A DNA stretch of 64,000 nt from Mactra quadrangularis (Eukaryota; Mollusca; Bivalvia; Venerida; Mactridae): contig CM046298.1 of NCBI GenBank assembly GCA_025267735.1, positions 29,147,866-29,211,865 of the forward strand, written 5' to 3'. How positions within the stretch are numbered: position 1 is the stretch's first letter; every line of letters begins with the position of its first letter. Of the stretch, positions 21,651 to 33,000 are shown in pieces. Below the pieces are notes generated by a model. It ran no database searches, was not told the DNA's origin, and saw only the letters and a list, made by a program, of their open reading frames with translations. Made by a program: the position numbers and the translations under genes.

Positions 21651-22091
21651 CATATGTGACTATAAATCAATTTTGTACACATGGTCATTTGTTTATAGGG
21701 AAATGTAAGTCCAGTGTTTCAAAGAATTTATTTTTATGAAAACAAAATAATTTTTTTAATACGTGTATTTTGCCGAAAGCTTCCGATAACGCGCGATTTA
21801 CAAACGAAGACAAAAATAGACAGAGAGATAAATATCTAAAAATATCTAAAATAGATAAATTCTGAATTAAATATATTCTTGCATAAAGGTCAAGCTCAGG
21901 TTAATATTGTCGGACTATAATATTAAACGTTCCCATTTCGGAGATACTCTAATTTTATCGTTAAAGCCTCATGAGCAGTCATTAGATAACGATTACTCCA
22001 TCATTGGTTAAAGAATGTTTAAATCGTACTAAAGACGGGTGTACTGTGTTTTAGCCATGCCTCTTTGTTTGTTGTCGAAAATCCGGGTCGA

Positions 22092-22461
22092 AATTAGGGA
22101 CTTTAGCCAGTTATCTTTCCCTGTTAAAATTTGGAGCAATCCAATTGGTAAGTAGGTCCTTAGAGTTGGAATCCTCGGTTTTTATCATTGAATTCCTATG
22201 TAAGGATAACAAAATATTCCATCAAATATATTTCATGTTATTGAAGATATTAACAGAAGTGACGAAATTTACATATTTCTTTACCCTAAAAATACTTGGC
22301 TTAAATTTCAAACAAATAAAATGATTTACAAAAAAGTTATTTTAGATTAACTTTGGCAAATTGACATTGAAAAGTAAGGGTAAAATCCGAGTAATCCAAC
22401 TAATTGGACCTACCTATTTGAAGAGTATACAAGGGGAAGTAACTGACTAAGGTCCCTAATT
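22092..22461. mobile_element. MITE with long inverted ends
   Basis: The left end AATTAGGGACTTTAGCCAGT and about 65 following bases pair imperfectly with the right end (... AACTGACTAAGGTCCCTAAT). Total length is about 370 bp with no open frame. A further single end in the left orientation, AAGGGACCTGAGTCAGTTAT, lies at about 22852-22900. The target duplication is not obvious. Confidence 0.65.
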
Positions 22462-22628
22462 GTTTTGAAATGGCTAACAAATGCAGGCGCGGCTGAAGAA
22501 ACTTCTACCATGGGTGAAGATGATTATTTTCAAAAACTTGTCGACACAGTCCCGAATCAAAAATACTATACATTGTATATACATATGTTATATAGCGATT
22601 TTGATTTTGAACCGTGCCGGCCGCCTGT

Positions 22629-22836
22629 GGATTTGGTTGTTATCCAGTAACTATAGGCACATACTTCCATCAGTGACTGGCAACTGCCGGTCCTACATGA
22701 TTTAGAATCAGTGGTAGAAGGGAGAATAGCGTTAAAGAGGAATCCATGACAACCTCTACGAAAGTATTTCCCACTTCGAACCTACGACTCCTGGATCAGT
22801 AGACTTGTGCGCTACCAACTGTGCTCGCTCTGTGGC
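22629..22836 (-). mobile_element. SINE, minus strand, 3' tail missing
   Basis: Reading the minus strand, the head has GAGCACAGTTGGTAGCGCAC and CAAGTCTACTGATCC; the body has CTTTCGTAGAGG, the block GCCAGTCACTGATGG and a GTTACTGGATAAC end. Confidence 0.65.
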
Positions 22837-23098
22837 TATGGTCTTTACAATAAGGGACCTGAGTCAGTTATTTCCCCATGTATACTCTTCAAATTTTGAA
22901 ACAAGTTTGTACAACTTAGATTAATCTTTTCGAGTCCACTACCTAAACCCCAAGTACTGAGCTAGCAGAATAAAGTTTCTTGCTCAAAAGAATTGTATTG
23001 GTTTATTTATTTCTTACATTGCTCGATCTACTGTTATATCACCAATTGTACAGGGTCAACTTAGGTTGCTACTGATTCTATAATTCATTTATTCTTTT

Positions 23099-23284
23099 AT
23101 TGGGTTTAATGCAGCGTCAACACAATTATTTCAATTGAACAGCAACCAGTGCATCTTTCCAAGATTTCCTGGACTTTTGTTCACATCCAGTACTTACCTA
23201 CCCTTTCACAAGACCCAAAAACTTCTCTGCTTTATATTAATGGAGGAAATACACATTATTGTCAATTTTTCAAGCAAATTGTTA
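23099..23284 (-). mobile_element. SINE, type II body, diverged, minus strand
   Basis: The plus-strand text has GGGTTTAATGCAGCGTCAAC (tail, reversed), then CCTACCCTTTCACAAG and CATTATTGTCAATTTTTCA, the reversed body blocks of the 18355 copy. The head is not recognisable. Confidence 0.55.
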
Positions 23285-23446
23285 TTATCAGAACACTATT
23301 TTCCTGCTTCCAAAACTATTTCCATACAAGTTTGATAGTTTTAGAAAAAGTTTATATTTAAGTTTAAATCTTTGAGTGAGTACTTTTAAACATACCACGG
23401 TATTAAAGGGTTAAATGCTTTCGGTAAAAAGCTTTAATTTTTGATA

Positions 23447-23737
23447 GGTTGAACGCTGTAGCAATGCATTGTATTCGTTATTACGACGATCAATCAATCT
23501 ACTCACCATTCTTGGAAAGGCTAAATCTTTGGATTTAGCTGTAACCAGTTACTAAGCACATACTACCGTCAGTGACTGACAACTGTCTGACCTAATTTAG
23601 AATCGTAAGAAGGAGACAGAGAAAAGGAGAATGGGCGTATAAATTATTTCATTACCATCCTCCACAAAAATATGCCCAGCACGAGAATCCACCCCACCAC
23701 CCATCGACTTCTGTGCTACAAACTGAGATAGCCCAAC
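23447..23737 (-). mobile_element. SINE, type I body, minus strand
   Basis: Reversed tail GGTTGAACGCTGTAGCAATG, reversed CTAAATCTTTGGATTTAGC, CGTCAGTGACTGACAAC and a degraded head ending near AACTGAGATAGCCC. Confidence 0.65.
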
Positions 23738-23922
23738 CATTGGGTTAATAAGTATAAATAATGTTATGAATAAATATAAGCGACATTTAATCATCTTCAT
23801 CGTGAGATACGCATGATTGTTGATTCCTGGTAAAGCAGAATGAAAAAAGCAACCAATGGCGTTTGACAATGTGTTCGATACGCCAGCATTGAAGTTCAAT
23901 AATTTAACCTTTCGATCTCAGT

Positions 23923-24245
23923 AGAACAGAACAGAAGATAACAGAACAGAACAGAAAAGAACAGAAAGGAAGAGAACAGAACAGAAAGGAAGAGAACAGA
24001 AAAGAACAGAAAGGAAGAGAACAGAACAGAACAGAAAGGAAGAGAACAGAACAGAACAGAAAGGAAGAGAACAGAACTGAACAGAACTGAACAGAACTGT
24101 ACAGAACTAACCAGAACTAAACAGAACTGAACAGAGCAGAATAAACATAACATACAGCGCAGAGCAGAGCAGACAAAACAGAACAGAACAGAGCAGAGCG
24201 GACAGCACAGAGCAATAGCAGTAAAGAACAGAACAGAACAGAACA
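23923..24245. repeat. Degenerate AGAAC-type simple repeat
   Basis: About 320 bp consist almost entirely of AGAAC, AGAAA and GGAAG pentamer-like units, with longer periodicity in the middle (AGAACAGAAAGGAAG). The open frames it creates on the minus strand, rich in Cys, Ser, Phe, Val and Leu, are artefacts. Confidence 0.9.
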
Positions 24246-25711
24246 AAATCTGTTATAAACCGCATAAACACATGGTGTTTGTCGCCATATCAATACAGTA
24301 TACAACTTATATCAATTGCGTATCAGTACATAGTATTTATGGATATTTACAACTAGCGATGAGTGTCGGAATACCTTAACACACTTATTACAATTACATG
24401 CTACGAGATATTGAGATATTATATAACATAAAACAATGACATTGTAAATATTAAAACCTTGTAAGAAGTACTAATTATTTGTTTGTTTTTTAGGTTTGGT
24501 TTGATATAATTAATGCATGACATGCATTTAACATTGATAGCCAATTCGTAATTACTGACCCCATAGGTTCCTTTATTTCCTTATAATCTGAGGAGGATAA
24601 ATTAAAGATCACAATATCTGTTTACTATCAGATTCTCATCTACGGTGTACTGCAGAAGACAAAGGCGATAAAGTATACGCTGTTTATTACTCTCCTGTGC
24701 ATCGGCGAATGTGTCACTCTCGTTCATTTTCTAATCTCTGCTAAAAGTCTATGTGCTAAGCATTATTTCTATCTTTAGACGAAGAAATCAACGCATATAC
24801 TTACAGCCAATCCGTGGCGAGCTCACAACAAATACTTGCATGCATATACACGTTTTTTATCGCATGCCCGTCACATGATAGAGCACATTGAACGTACTCG
24901 TAAATACAAAGTAAAGCAACACTTATTAGACGTCATACGAGGTTTCATTCGTCACTAGTATGGTCAAACCAAATATGGTGTGGTTGACCCGTCTATTTAT
25001 ACTTATTTTAGTCAGGTGATCTTTTCAACCAATGGAAATGCGTATAAAGAGTTTTGGTGAAATTTAAATTTGGTAACTTTTCATTTTTTTGTTCAAAGTA
25101 AAGGTCAATATCATAGATCTACACTCAATAAGGCAGTTGAAGTAACGGTAGAGTATTCACTGACCTGCGAAGGGAGCAAATCTATTTACGTACACTGTTT
25201 TCATTCGGAACACCTCGACCTTTCATGAATGAATAATCTCGGAAGGATTCGTGGGGGGGGTCTACCCTGGCGAGGTGGAACACAGGCGAAGCACGTAATG
25301 ACTATGCAAAATAGTTCTTGTATTATACACACAGATCTTTGTCAAAACATATTTCTCTATATAATTATGTCATATATTGAATCAAATATTGTTCAGCGAT
25401 ATCATCAATTCAAATTCACAGACTAAAAACGAGTTCATTCACTCATCGCATAAACGATCGTATATTTGTTTATTTCAACACCGGTAGTTTCAAAATGACG
25501 CCTAAATATGTCCGAGTTTATTCGTAGCGAATGGCCGAGGAGTTCTGAATGACACTGGGTTTTGCCGACAGCCTGTGTTTACATCCATTTATTTCAATGC
25601 CTATTTTAGGTTATCGCCTGTAGACTGAAGATTTGAACTCGGCATGTGGGTTCCAAAATCCATCGCTCTAAAGGATCAAGGCTACCGTCTTGAATTTCAA
25701 CGACCCTCAGA
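24246..25711. other. Non-coding stretch
   Basis: I see no supported gene, RNA or repeat here. Confidence 0.5.
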
Positions 25712-25860
25712 GATTATTCGTAGCCAGAACTAGCTTCTGTATTTAAAGTTCATTCGTGGCCAGAACTAGCTTCCGTATTTAAAGTTCATTCGTGGCCAGA
25801 ACTGGCTTCCGTATTTAAAGTTCATTCGTGGCCAGAACTAGTTTCCGTATTTAAAGTTCA
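25712..25860. repeat. 36-bp tandem repeat, four copies
   Basis: Units at 25712-25747, 25748-25783, 25784-25819 and 25820-25855 share GTTCATTCGTGGCCAGAACT and CTTCCGTATTTAAA, then a partial unit. The first is the most diverged; the others differ at one or two bases. Confidence 0.9.
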
Positions 25861-26968
25861 AATTATAACGCAACTTATTTGTTTATCGGCGATATTGAAT
25901 TATCTTTAAAAAATTTCTAAGACACGCGCAGAGGGTAACAAATGTTTTTTCCTCATTAGTTAGGCTATCTTTTGATTGACTGACAAATCTTAAGCAATTT
26001 AGCAATTGTATGCCCAGTGTACATAAATATATGTATAACTTAATCTGGCATGATAGCTTTAAATCATTTAGATTAAGATCTTGTCATGATTCTAATTAGC
26101 TTATTCAAGTTGAAATGTTTGAAAAAATAATAACTTAAAAAGGAAAATTAAGAAAACCTGCGAAATCTTAGAGAAGAGTTTTTGTATTCGTTGTGCAAAT
26201 TACGTAGCGGTTTATATCAAATATTTAAAATTTGTGAATAATAGAAAAATGAAATTTGCCATAAACAAATTTTGAGAAATATACTTAACAATTCACAATA
26301 AGATGTAGTTGATTCAAATCTTTGATCAAAAGTAAGTAAATATTTATTCAGTGTAATCACTTAACAGCGTTATTTTGAAACGGGATATTTAAATAGTTTA
26401 TAAAACGTTTGCTTTAAGTTGAAAAAAAAATAGATAGAACACTTTGGTGTATTACCCAGCGGAGAAATTGTGAAATTTAATCGGAGTGTAAAAAATATTC
26501 TAGACACGAAAATACAATGCGTATTTTGATGTGCATTTGAAATTTGATAAAGGGACGCAAATCTGTTTCAAAGTACTGGATAATCCACTTTCATTTATTC
26601 ATCTTTGCGGATTCATAATTTCGTTAAACAATGTAACAGATGTTTTTTCCCTGACTATTTTTTTGCGACAAAGACCATCGTAAGTCAAATTCAGAATTTC
26701 AGAATTCATTGCATGTATAAGTTTAGAAGTTTATTCAATCTCTTCAAAAATTGACTTAGGAACGAAAACTGTTATGTTCCTTCTGAATACAGCATAAGAA
26801 TAAGTTTTTTTTTAAAATTCACGGATTTTTATCGACTCTTTTATGAAATTGACTTACGATCATTTTTATCGCAACATTTTCTTGTGACAAATCTCGCTGA
26901 TAGATGTTAGACCAGATATTAAGAGTCATATATATAAAATATTCAATCCAAGATTTGTGTGTGAAAAC
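25861..26968. other. AT-rich stretch upstream of a candidate promoter
   Basis: No gene or repeat is seen. It could include upstream control DNA of the candidate gene start at 26969-27113. Confidence 0.4.
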
Positions 26969-26998
26969 TATAAAAGCCAATGACTAGTTTGCAAACAG
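26969..26998 (+). promoter_or_regulatory. Candidate TATA/Inr core promoter
   Basis: TATAAAAG (26969-26976) lies 28 bases before the A of ACAGTT (about 26997), a spacing expected between a TATA box and the start site. A start codon in good context follows about 55 bases later. Confidence 0.45.
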
Positions 26999-27051
26999 TT
27001 TAAACATTTCACGATTTTACGTCCAGGAAAGTGCTCCAACTCGACTAGACC

Positions 27052-27113
27052 ATGAACGCTGCAAGGAAATTAACGCCGTACTCCAGTCGTACTTTAACAT
27101 CCATACCTTTCAA
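27052..27113 (+). CDS. Candidate first coding exon, 20 codons, ends at a strong splice donor
   Basis: ATG at 27052 is in a good context (GACCATGA). Twenty codons follow (MNAARKLTPYSS...), then AA|GTAAGTATTT, a near-perfect 5' splice site with the GT at 27114. The TATA/Inr pair upstream and a short 5' leader support a real gene start. The family is not recognised and the next exon was not found in 27114-29090. If the gene is real, its first intron would contain a SINE, tRNA-Gly, the dispersed repeat and possibly the whole satellite array, or the gene may be a cut-off remnant. Confidence 0.4.
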
Positions 27114-27212
27114 GTAAGTATTTTAATCTTAGAAAAAAATCAGTATAAACAAGTTATTATTTACCATATTTGAAGATGTTTTGCATTTTAGGTCCCAAAT
27201 AAAACTAATAAA

Positions 27213-27482
27213 GCCCATCCAGCTAGCTCAGTCGGTAATCTACAAATCTACCGATCGAATCCCATGCGGGGCATACTTTCGCGGAGCTTGGTAATTATAT
27301 AATTTCTACGACTATTCTCCCGCCTACCACGTATACTAAATCATGTTGGATTCATTGATGAAAATATGCGATAAGTTACTGGTTATCAGCTAATTAAGGC
27401 TTTTCAGGAACGGTAAGTAGGTACTGACAGCTAGAAAATGGATAATACAATATGTTGCTACTTTGTTAACCCCTCCAAATCA
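27213..27482 (+). mobile_element. tRNA-derived SINE, type I body
   Basis: Head GCCCATCCAGCTAGCTCAGT, then CAAATCTACCGATCGAATCC where part of the anticodon-to-T-arm region has been lost. Body GGGGCATACTTTCGCGGAGC, CCGCCTACCACGTATAC; tail CAATATGTTGCTACTTTGTT AACCCC. Confidence 0.75.
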
Positions 27483-27566
27483 AGTTAAGAAACACTAAAA
27501 TCAAGTATACAAATAACACAATGGAGCAAATCATTTAAAATGCATTTAAAATTATGTTTTAAAAAG

Positions 27567-27574
27567 AAAAAATG
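27567..27574 (-). terminator. Pol III T-run after tRNA-Gly
   Basis: On the minus strand, a run of T residues (CATTTTTTC) follows the tRNA 3' end within a few bases, as expected for RNA polymerase III termination. Confidence 0.75.
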
Positions 27575-27645
27575 TGCATCGGCCGGGAATCGAACCCGGG
27601 CCGCCCGCGTGGCAGGCGAGCATTCTACCACTGAACCACCGATGC
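27575..27645 (-). tRNA. tRNA-Gly(GCC)
   Basis: The minus strand reads GCATCGG...CCGATGC, a 7-bp acceptor stem with discriminator A. The D-arm region GGTTCAGTGGTAGAATGC serves as A-box, the anticodon loop is CTGCCAC with anticodon GCC, and the T-arm is CCCGG-GTTCGAAT-CCGG type, giving a good B-box. The length is 71 nt, standard for eukaryotic tRNA-Gly(GCC), without intron. A T-run follows directly. It decodes GGC/GGU in cytosolic translation. All stems pair, so it looks functional and not like a SINE head. Confidence 0.93.
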
Positions 27646-27943
27646 TTACGAGAAGTGGCGGCCTACTCAATACTCATCAACGTTTAGCGTTCAACGTAAA
27701 CACAAGTTTAACGTAACGTTAACAAACCGTAACGTCAATACGTTATAATATAGTATATTGACAGGCGAACGATACTATATACCACGTGAGTTCATTCGTC
27801 ACGTGACCTACAAACTGTCAAGTCATCAATTTTACACGTCAATAAGTATTTCTTAATACAGTTTAAAAGGTTTAACTTTTCGTGTTTGTATAGATATTGT
27901 TGAAACCCCGCACTGAATGAATATTCGTAACCTAAATTTAAGA

Positions 27944-29090
27944 TAAACAAGAAATGTCTTTAAAAAAGACAAACGGCGTCGATTTAAAAACAAGAGGGCC
28001 CAAAGGGCCCTGGGTGCTCACCTGAGGAAAAGGTCAAAGGTCACAGAAGAGCCATTTACATAGGACCACTAATGTTAAAACCTATTTTTTGACGTGGTGA
28101 TGGATTGCCAGATTCCGTTAGTATTTGCTCATACAAGTTGTGACCACGCATCATCACTTCATCAACAACATTTGCAGACCAGTTTCGCAGACTTCGCACA
28201 TGATTGCCTACCGTAAACAATATGACAGCCAATGCAATTGCCGTACACTGATAACCACAGGGAATTGTCAAGTTACCTCCCTTTGATTTTTCCAACATAC
28301 CTTTAATATACTTATATACAAGGGGTACAACTGCGTTTACTAGACCGATTCATCTAGATTTCTTATTTTGTGGCTCACAAAAAATACTGATACCCTAGTA
28401 GCACTTTAACCGCACGATTAAATTGATTAAACATAACTCTTCGAGCTATGAATATTAAATGTTTCATAGGGCAGATCATTAAAACACTCGCCAACAAAAA
28501 ACAATTCTTTTTGACAAATAATTTTTAGATATTCAAAATATGAATTTCAAGACCTTTCTAGTGATATAAAATGCAAAATTGTTTGATGAAAAATGACTTA
28601 GTAATTGCAATTTTAAAATTACTGTGTTTTCATTGTATTTACTCGCTATCATTTCTTGCCAACCAGCGAACGGTTACCTGTAGTCTTTATCAGCTTCTTG
28701 TTACTATTTATAGACATCATAACAATAACAATGAACTGGTCTATATGTGGAGCTGTGACTCTCAAAGTGTAAACCCCGGAAACTGGACGTAGTGAGGCTT
28801 ACTTAATAATTATTGGGTAATATGTCAGACTTTTTACTAGAAACCGGTTCACATCTGGAGACGTAATTCATTTTACCCATAAAATATTGTGTTTGACACG
28901 TAACTTTTTATTGTTACAAAATAAAAAAACACTTTGGAAAGCAATAGAAGTCTACCCAAAAAAAACAATCTACGAACGAAGCAAAATTTCGTAAAACACT
29001 GCATTACAATAGTGTGGCCTTTATTTTATCGCGCGTGTCAGGGCCATCCAATCGAAGAGGGGGTTTTCTCTGTTTCCCCCGGACGTCATT
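27944..29090. mobile_element. Dispersed 1147-bp repeat, copy 2, cut by the satellite
   Basis: It is collinear with 4297-5443 and of the same length; flanks on the left are unrelated. At the right end, GGACGTCATT is followed at once by the first satellite base. Copy 1 continues past the equivalent point with CTCAGTGC, so either the repeat was interrupted here by the array or both copies share this boundary by chance. Confidence 0.75.
28056..28298 (-). CDS. 80-residue open frame in copy 2 of the dispersed repeat
   Basis: Same frame as 4409-4651, with one visible amino-acid change (Arg for Pro at position 50) and the paired cysteines at 14 and 18 kept. The frame remains open in both copies, but at about 98% DNA identity this may reflect recent copying, not selection. 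Function not assigned. Confidence 0.3.
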   Translation of the reverse strand: MLEKSKGGNLTIPCGYQCTAIALAVILFTVGNHVRSLRNWSANVVDEVMMRGHNLYEQILTESGNPSPRQKIGFNISGPM

Positions 29091-30099
29091 TCTCCGCTCC
29101 GTAGACTCGCTATATGTACTATATGTACATGTACGTAGCAAAAAAATAGGTAAACAATGGTGACCTACTTCCGGTTTCTGGCTCGGGTCCAACCCAGAAC
29201 GCCGACCCGGCGACCTGGGTGTCGAACCGACCCGGCTAGGACCGGTTTTGGGGCGAGTTACGTGCCCTTGTCTCCGCTCCGTAGACTCTCTAAATGTACT
29301 ATATATACATGCACGTAGCAAAAAAATAGGTAAACAATGGTGACCTACTTCCGGTTTTTGGCTCGGGTCCAACCCAGAACGCCGACCCGGCGACCTGGGT
29401 GTCGAACCGACCCGGCTAGGACCGGTTTTGGGGCGAGTTACGTGCCCTTGTCTCCGCTCCGTAGACTCTCTATATGTACTATAAGTACATGTACGTAGCA
29501 AAAAAATAGGTAAACAATGGTGACCTACTTCCGGTTTCTTGCTCGGGTCCAACCCAGAACGCCGACCCGACGACCTGGGTGTTGAACCGACCCGGTTAGG
29601 ACCGGTTTTGGGGCGAGTTACGTGCCCTTGTCTCCGCTCCGTAGACTCTCTATATGTACTATATGTACATGCACGTAGCAAAAAAATAGGTAAACAATGG
29701 TGACCTACTTCCGGTTTCTGGCTCGGGTCCAACCCAGAACGCCGACCCGGCGACCTGGGTGTCGAACCGACCCGGCTAGGACCGGTTTTGGGGCGAGTTA
29801 CGTGCCCTTGTCTCCGCTCCGTAGACTCTCTATATGTACTATATGTACATGTACGTAGCAAAAAAATAGGTAAACAATGGTGACCTACTTCCGGTTTCTG
29901 GCTCGGGTCCAACCCAGAACGCCGACCCGGCGACCTGGGTGTCGAACCGACCCGGCTAGGACCGGTTTTGGGGCGAGTTACGTGCCCTTGTCTCCGCTCC
30001 GTAGACTCTCTATATGTACTATATGTACATGCACGTAGCAAAAAAATAGGTAAACAATGGTGACCTACTTCCGGTTTCTGGCTCGGGTCCAACTCAGAA

Positions 30100-33000
30100 C
30101 GCCGACCCGGCGACCTGGGTGTCGAACCGCCCCGGCTAGGACCGGTTTAGGGGCGAGTTACGTGCCCTTGTCTCCGCTCCGTAGACTCTCTGTAAGTACT
30201 ATATGTACATGTACGTAGCAAAAAAATAGGTAAACAATGGTGACCTAGTTCCTGTTTCTGGCTTGGGTCCAACCCAGAACGCCGACCCGGCGACCTGGGT
30301 GTCGAACCGACCCGGCTAGGTCCGGTTTTGGGGCGAGTTACGTGCCCTTGTCTCCGCTCCGTAGACTCTCTATATGTACTATATGTACATGCACGTAGCA
30401 AAAAAATAGGTAAACAATGGTGACCTACTTCCGGTTTCTGGCTCGGGTCCAACCCAGAACGCCGACCCGGCGACCTGGGTGTCGAACCGACCCGGCAAAG
30501 ACCGGTTTTGGGGCGAGTTACGTGCCCTTGTCTCCGCTCCGTAGACTCTCTATATGTACTATATGTACATGCACGTAGCAAAAAAATAGGTAAACAATGG
30601 TGACCTAGTTCCGGTTTCTGGCTCGGGTCCAACCCAGAACGCAAACCCGGCGACCTGGGTGTCGAACTGACCCGGCTAGGACCGGTTTTGGGGCGAGTTA
30701 CGTGCACTTGTCTCCGCTCCGTAGACTCTCTATATGTACTATATGTACATGTACGTAGCAAAAAAATAGGTAAACAATGGTGACCTACTTCCGGTTTCTG
30801 GCTCGGGTCCAACCCAGAACGCCGACCCGGCGACCTGGGTGTCGAACCAACCCGGCTAGGACCGGTTTTGGGGCGAGTTACGTGCCCTTGTCTCCGCTCC
30901 GTAGACTCTCTATATGTCCTATATGTACATGCACGTAGCAAAAAAATAGGTAAACAATGGTGACCTAGTTCCTGTTTCTGGCTTGGGTCCAACCCAGAAC
31001 GCCGACCCGGCGACCTGGGTGTCGAACCGACCCGGCTAGGTCCGGTTTTGGGGCGAGTTACGTGCCCTTGTCTCCGCTCCGTAGACTCTCTATATGTACT
31101 ATATGTACATGCACGTAGCAAAAAAATAGGTAAACAATGGTGACCTACTTCCGGTTTCTGGCTCGGGTCCAACCCAGAACGCCGACCCGGCGACCTGGGT
31201 GTCGAACCGACCCGGCAAAGACCGGTTTTGGGGCGAGTTACGTGCCCTTGTCTCCGCTCCGTAGACTCTCTATATGTACTATATGTACATGCACGTAGCA
31301 AAAAAATAGGTAAACAATGGTGACCTAGTTCCGGTTTCTGGCTCGGGTCCAACCCAGAACGCAAACCCGGCGACCTGGGTGTCGAACTGACCCGGCTAGG
31401 ACCGGTTTTGGGGCGAGTTACGTGCACTTGTCTCCGCTCCGTAGACTCTCTATATGTACTATATGTACATGTACGTAGCAAAAAAATAGGTAAACAATGG
31501 TGACCTACTTCCGGTTTCTGGCTCGGGTCCAACCCAGAACGCCGACCCGGCGACCTGGGTGTCGAACCAACCCGGCTAGGACCGGTTTTGGGGCGAGTTA
31601 CGTGCCCTTGTCTCCGCTCCGTAGACTCTCTATATGTCCTATATGTACATGCACGTAGCAAAAAAATAGGTAAACAATGGTGCCCTACTTCCGGTTTCTG
31701 GCTCGGGTCCAACCCAGAACGCCCACCCGGCGACCTGGGTGTCGAACCGACCCGGCTAGGACCGGTTTTGGGGCGAGTTACGTGCCCTTGTCTCCGCTCC
31801 GTAGACTCTCTATATGTACTATATGTACATGTACGTAGCAAAAAAATAGGTAAACAATGGTGACCTACTTCCGGTTTCTGGCTCGGGTCCAACCCAGAAC
31901 GCCGACCCGGCGACCTGGGTGTCGACCAGACCCGGCTAGGACCGGTTTTGGGGCGAGTTACGTGCCCTTGTCTCCGCTCCGTAGACTCTCTATATGTACT
32001 ATATGTACATGCACGTAGCAAAAAAATAGGTAAACAATGGTGACCTACTTCCGGTTTCTGGCTAGGGTCCAACTCAGAACGCCGACCAAGCGACCTGGGT
32101 GTCGAACCGCCCCGGCTAGGACCGGTTTTGGGGCGAGTTACGTGCCCTTGTCTCCGCTCCGTAGACTCTCTGTAAGTACTATATGTACATGTACGTAGCA
32201 AAAAAATAGGTAAACAATGGTGACCTAGTTCCTGTTTCTGGCTTGGGTCCAACCCAGAACGCCGACCCGGCGACCTGGGTGTCGAACCGACCCGGCTAGG
32301 ACCGGTTTTGGGGCGAGTTACGTGCCCTTGTCTCCGCTCCGTAGACTCTCTATATGTACTATATGTACATGCACGTAGCAAAAAAATAGGTAAACAATGG
32401 TGACCTACTTCCGGTTTCTGGCTCGGGTCCAACCCAGAACGCCGACCCGGCGACCTGGGTGTCGAACCGACCCGGCAAAGACCGGTTTTGGGGCGAGTTA
32501 CGTGCCCTTGTCTCCGCTCCGTAGACTCTCTATATGTACTATATGTACATGCACGTAGCAAAAAAATAGGTAAACAATGGTGACCTAGTTCCGGTTTCTG
32601 GCTCGGGTCCAACCCAGAACGCCGACCCGGCGACCTGGGTGTCGAACTGACCCGGCTAGGACCGGTTTTGGGGCGAGTTACGTGCACTTGTCTCCGCTCC
32701 GTAGACTCTCTATATGTACTATATGTACATGTACGTAGCAAAAAAATAGGTAAACAATGGTGACCTACTTCCGGTTTCTGGCTCGGGTCCAACCCAGAAC
32801 GCCGACCCGGCGACCTGGGTGTCGAACCAACCCGGCTAGGACCGGTTTTGGGGCGAGTTACGTGCCCTTGTCTCCGCTCCGTAGACTCTCTATATGTACT
32901 ATATGTATATGCACGTAGCAAAAAAATAGGTAAACAATGGTGACCTACTTCCGGTTTCTGGCTCGGGTCCAACCCAGAACGCCCACCCGGCGACCTGGGT
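30100..33000. repeat. Higher-order repeats of 4 and 11 units in the array
   Basis: The marker CCTGTTTCTGGCTTGGG occurs at about 30251, 30971 and 32231; CGGCAAAGACC at about 30493, 31213 and 32473; GTGCACTTG at about 30703, 31423 and 32683. The first interval is 720 bp (4 units). GTAAGTAC and CGAACCGCCCC recur at a 1980-bp (11-unit) distance. This shows segmental amplification in whole-unit steps. Confidence 0.85.

Noticed and set aside
23597..24305. Minus-strand open frames rich in Cys, Ser, Phe and Val
   Set aside because: They read through the AGAAC-type simple repeat or a SINE and carry no protein-like composition.
27485..27670. 61-codon minus-strand open frame
   Set aside because: It overlaps the tRNA-Gly gene, which explains the sequence.
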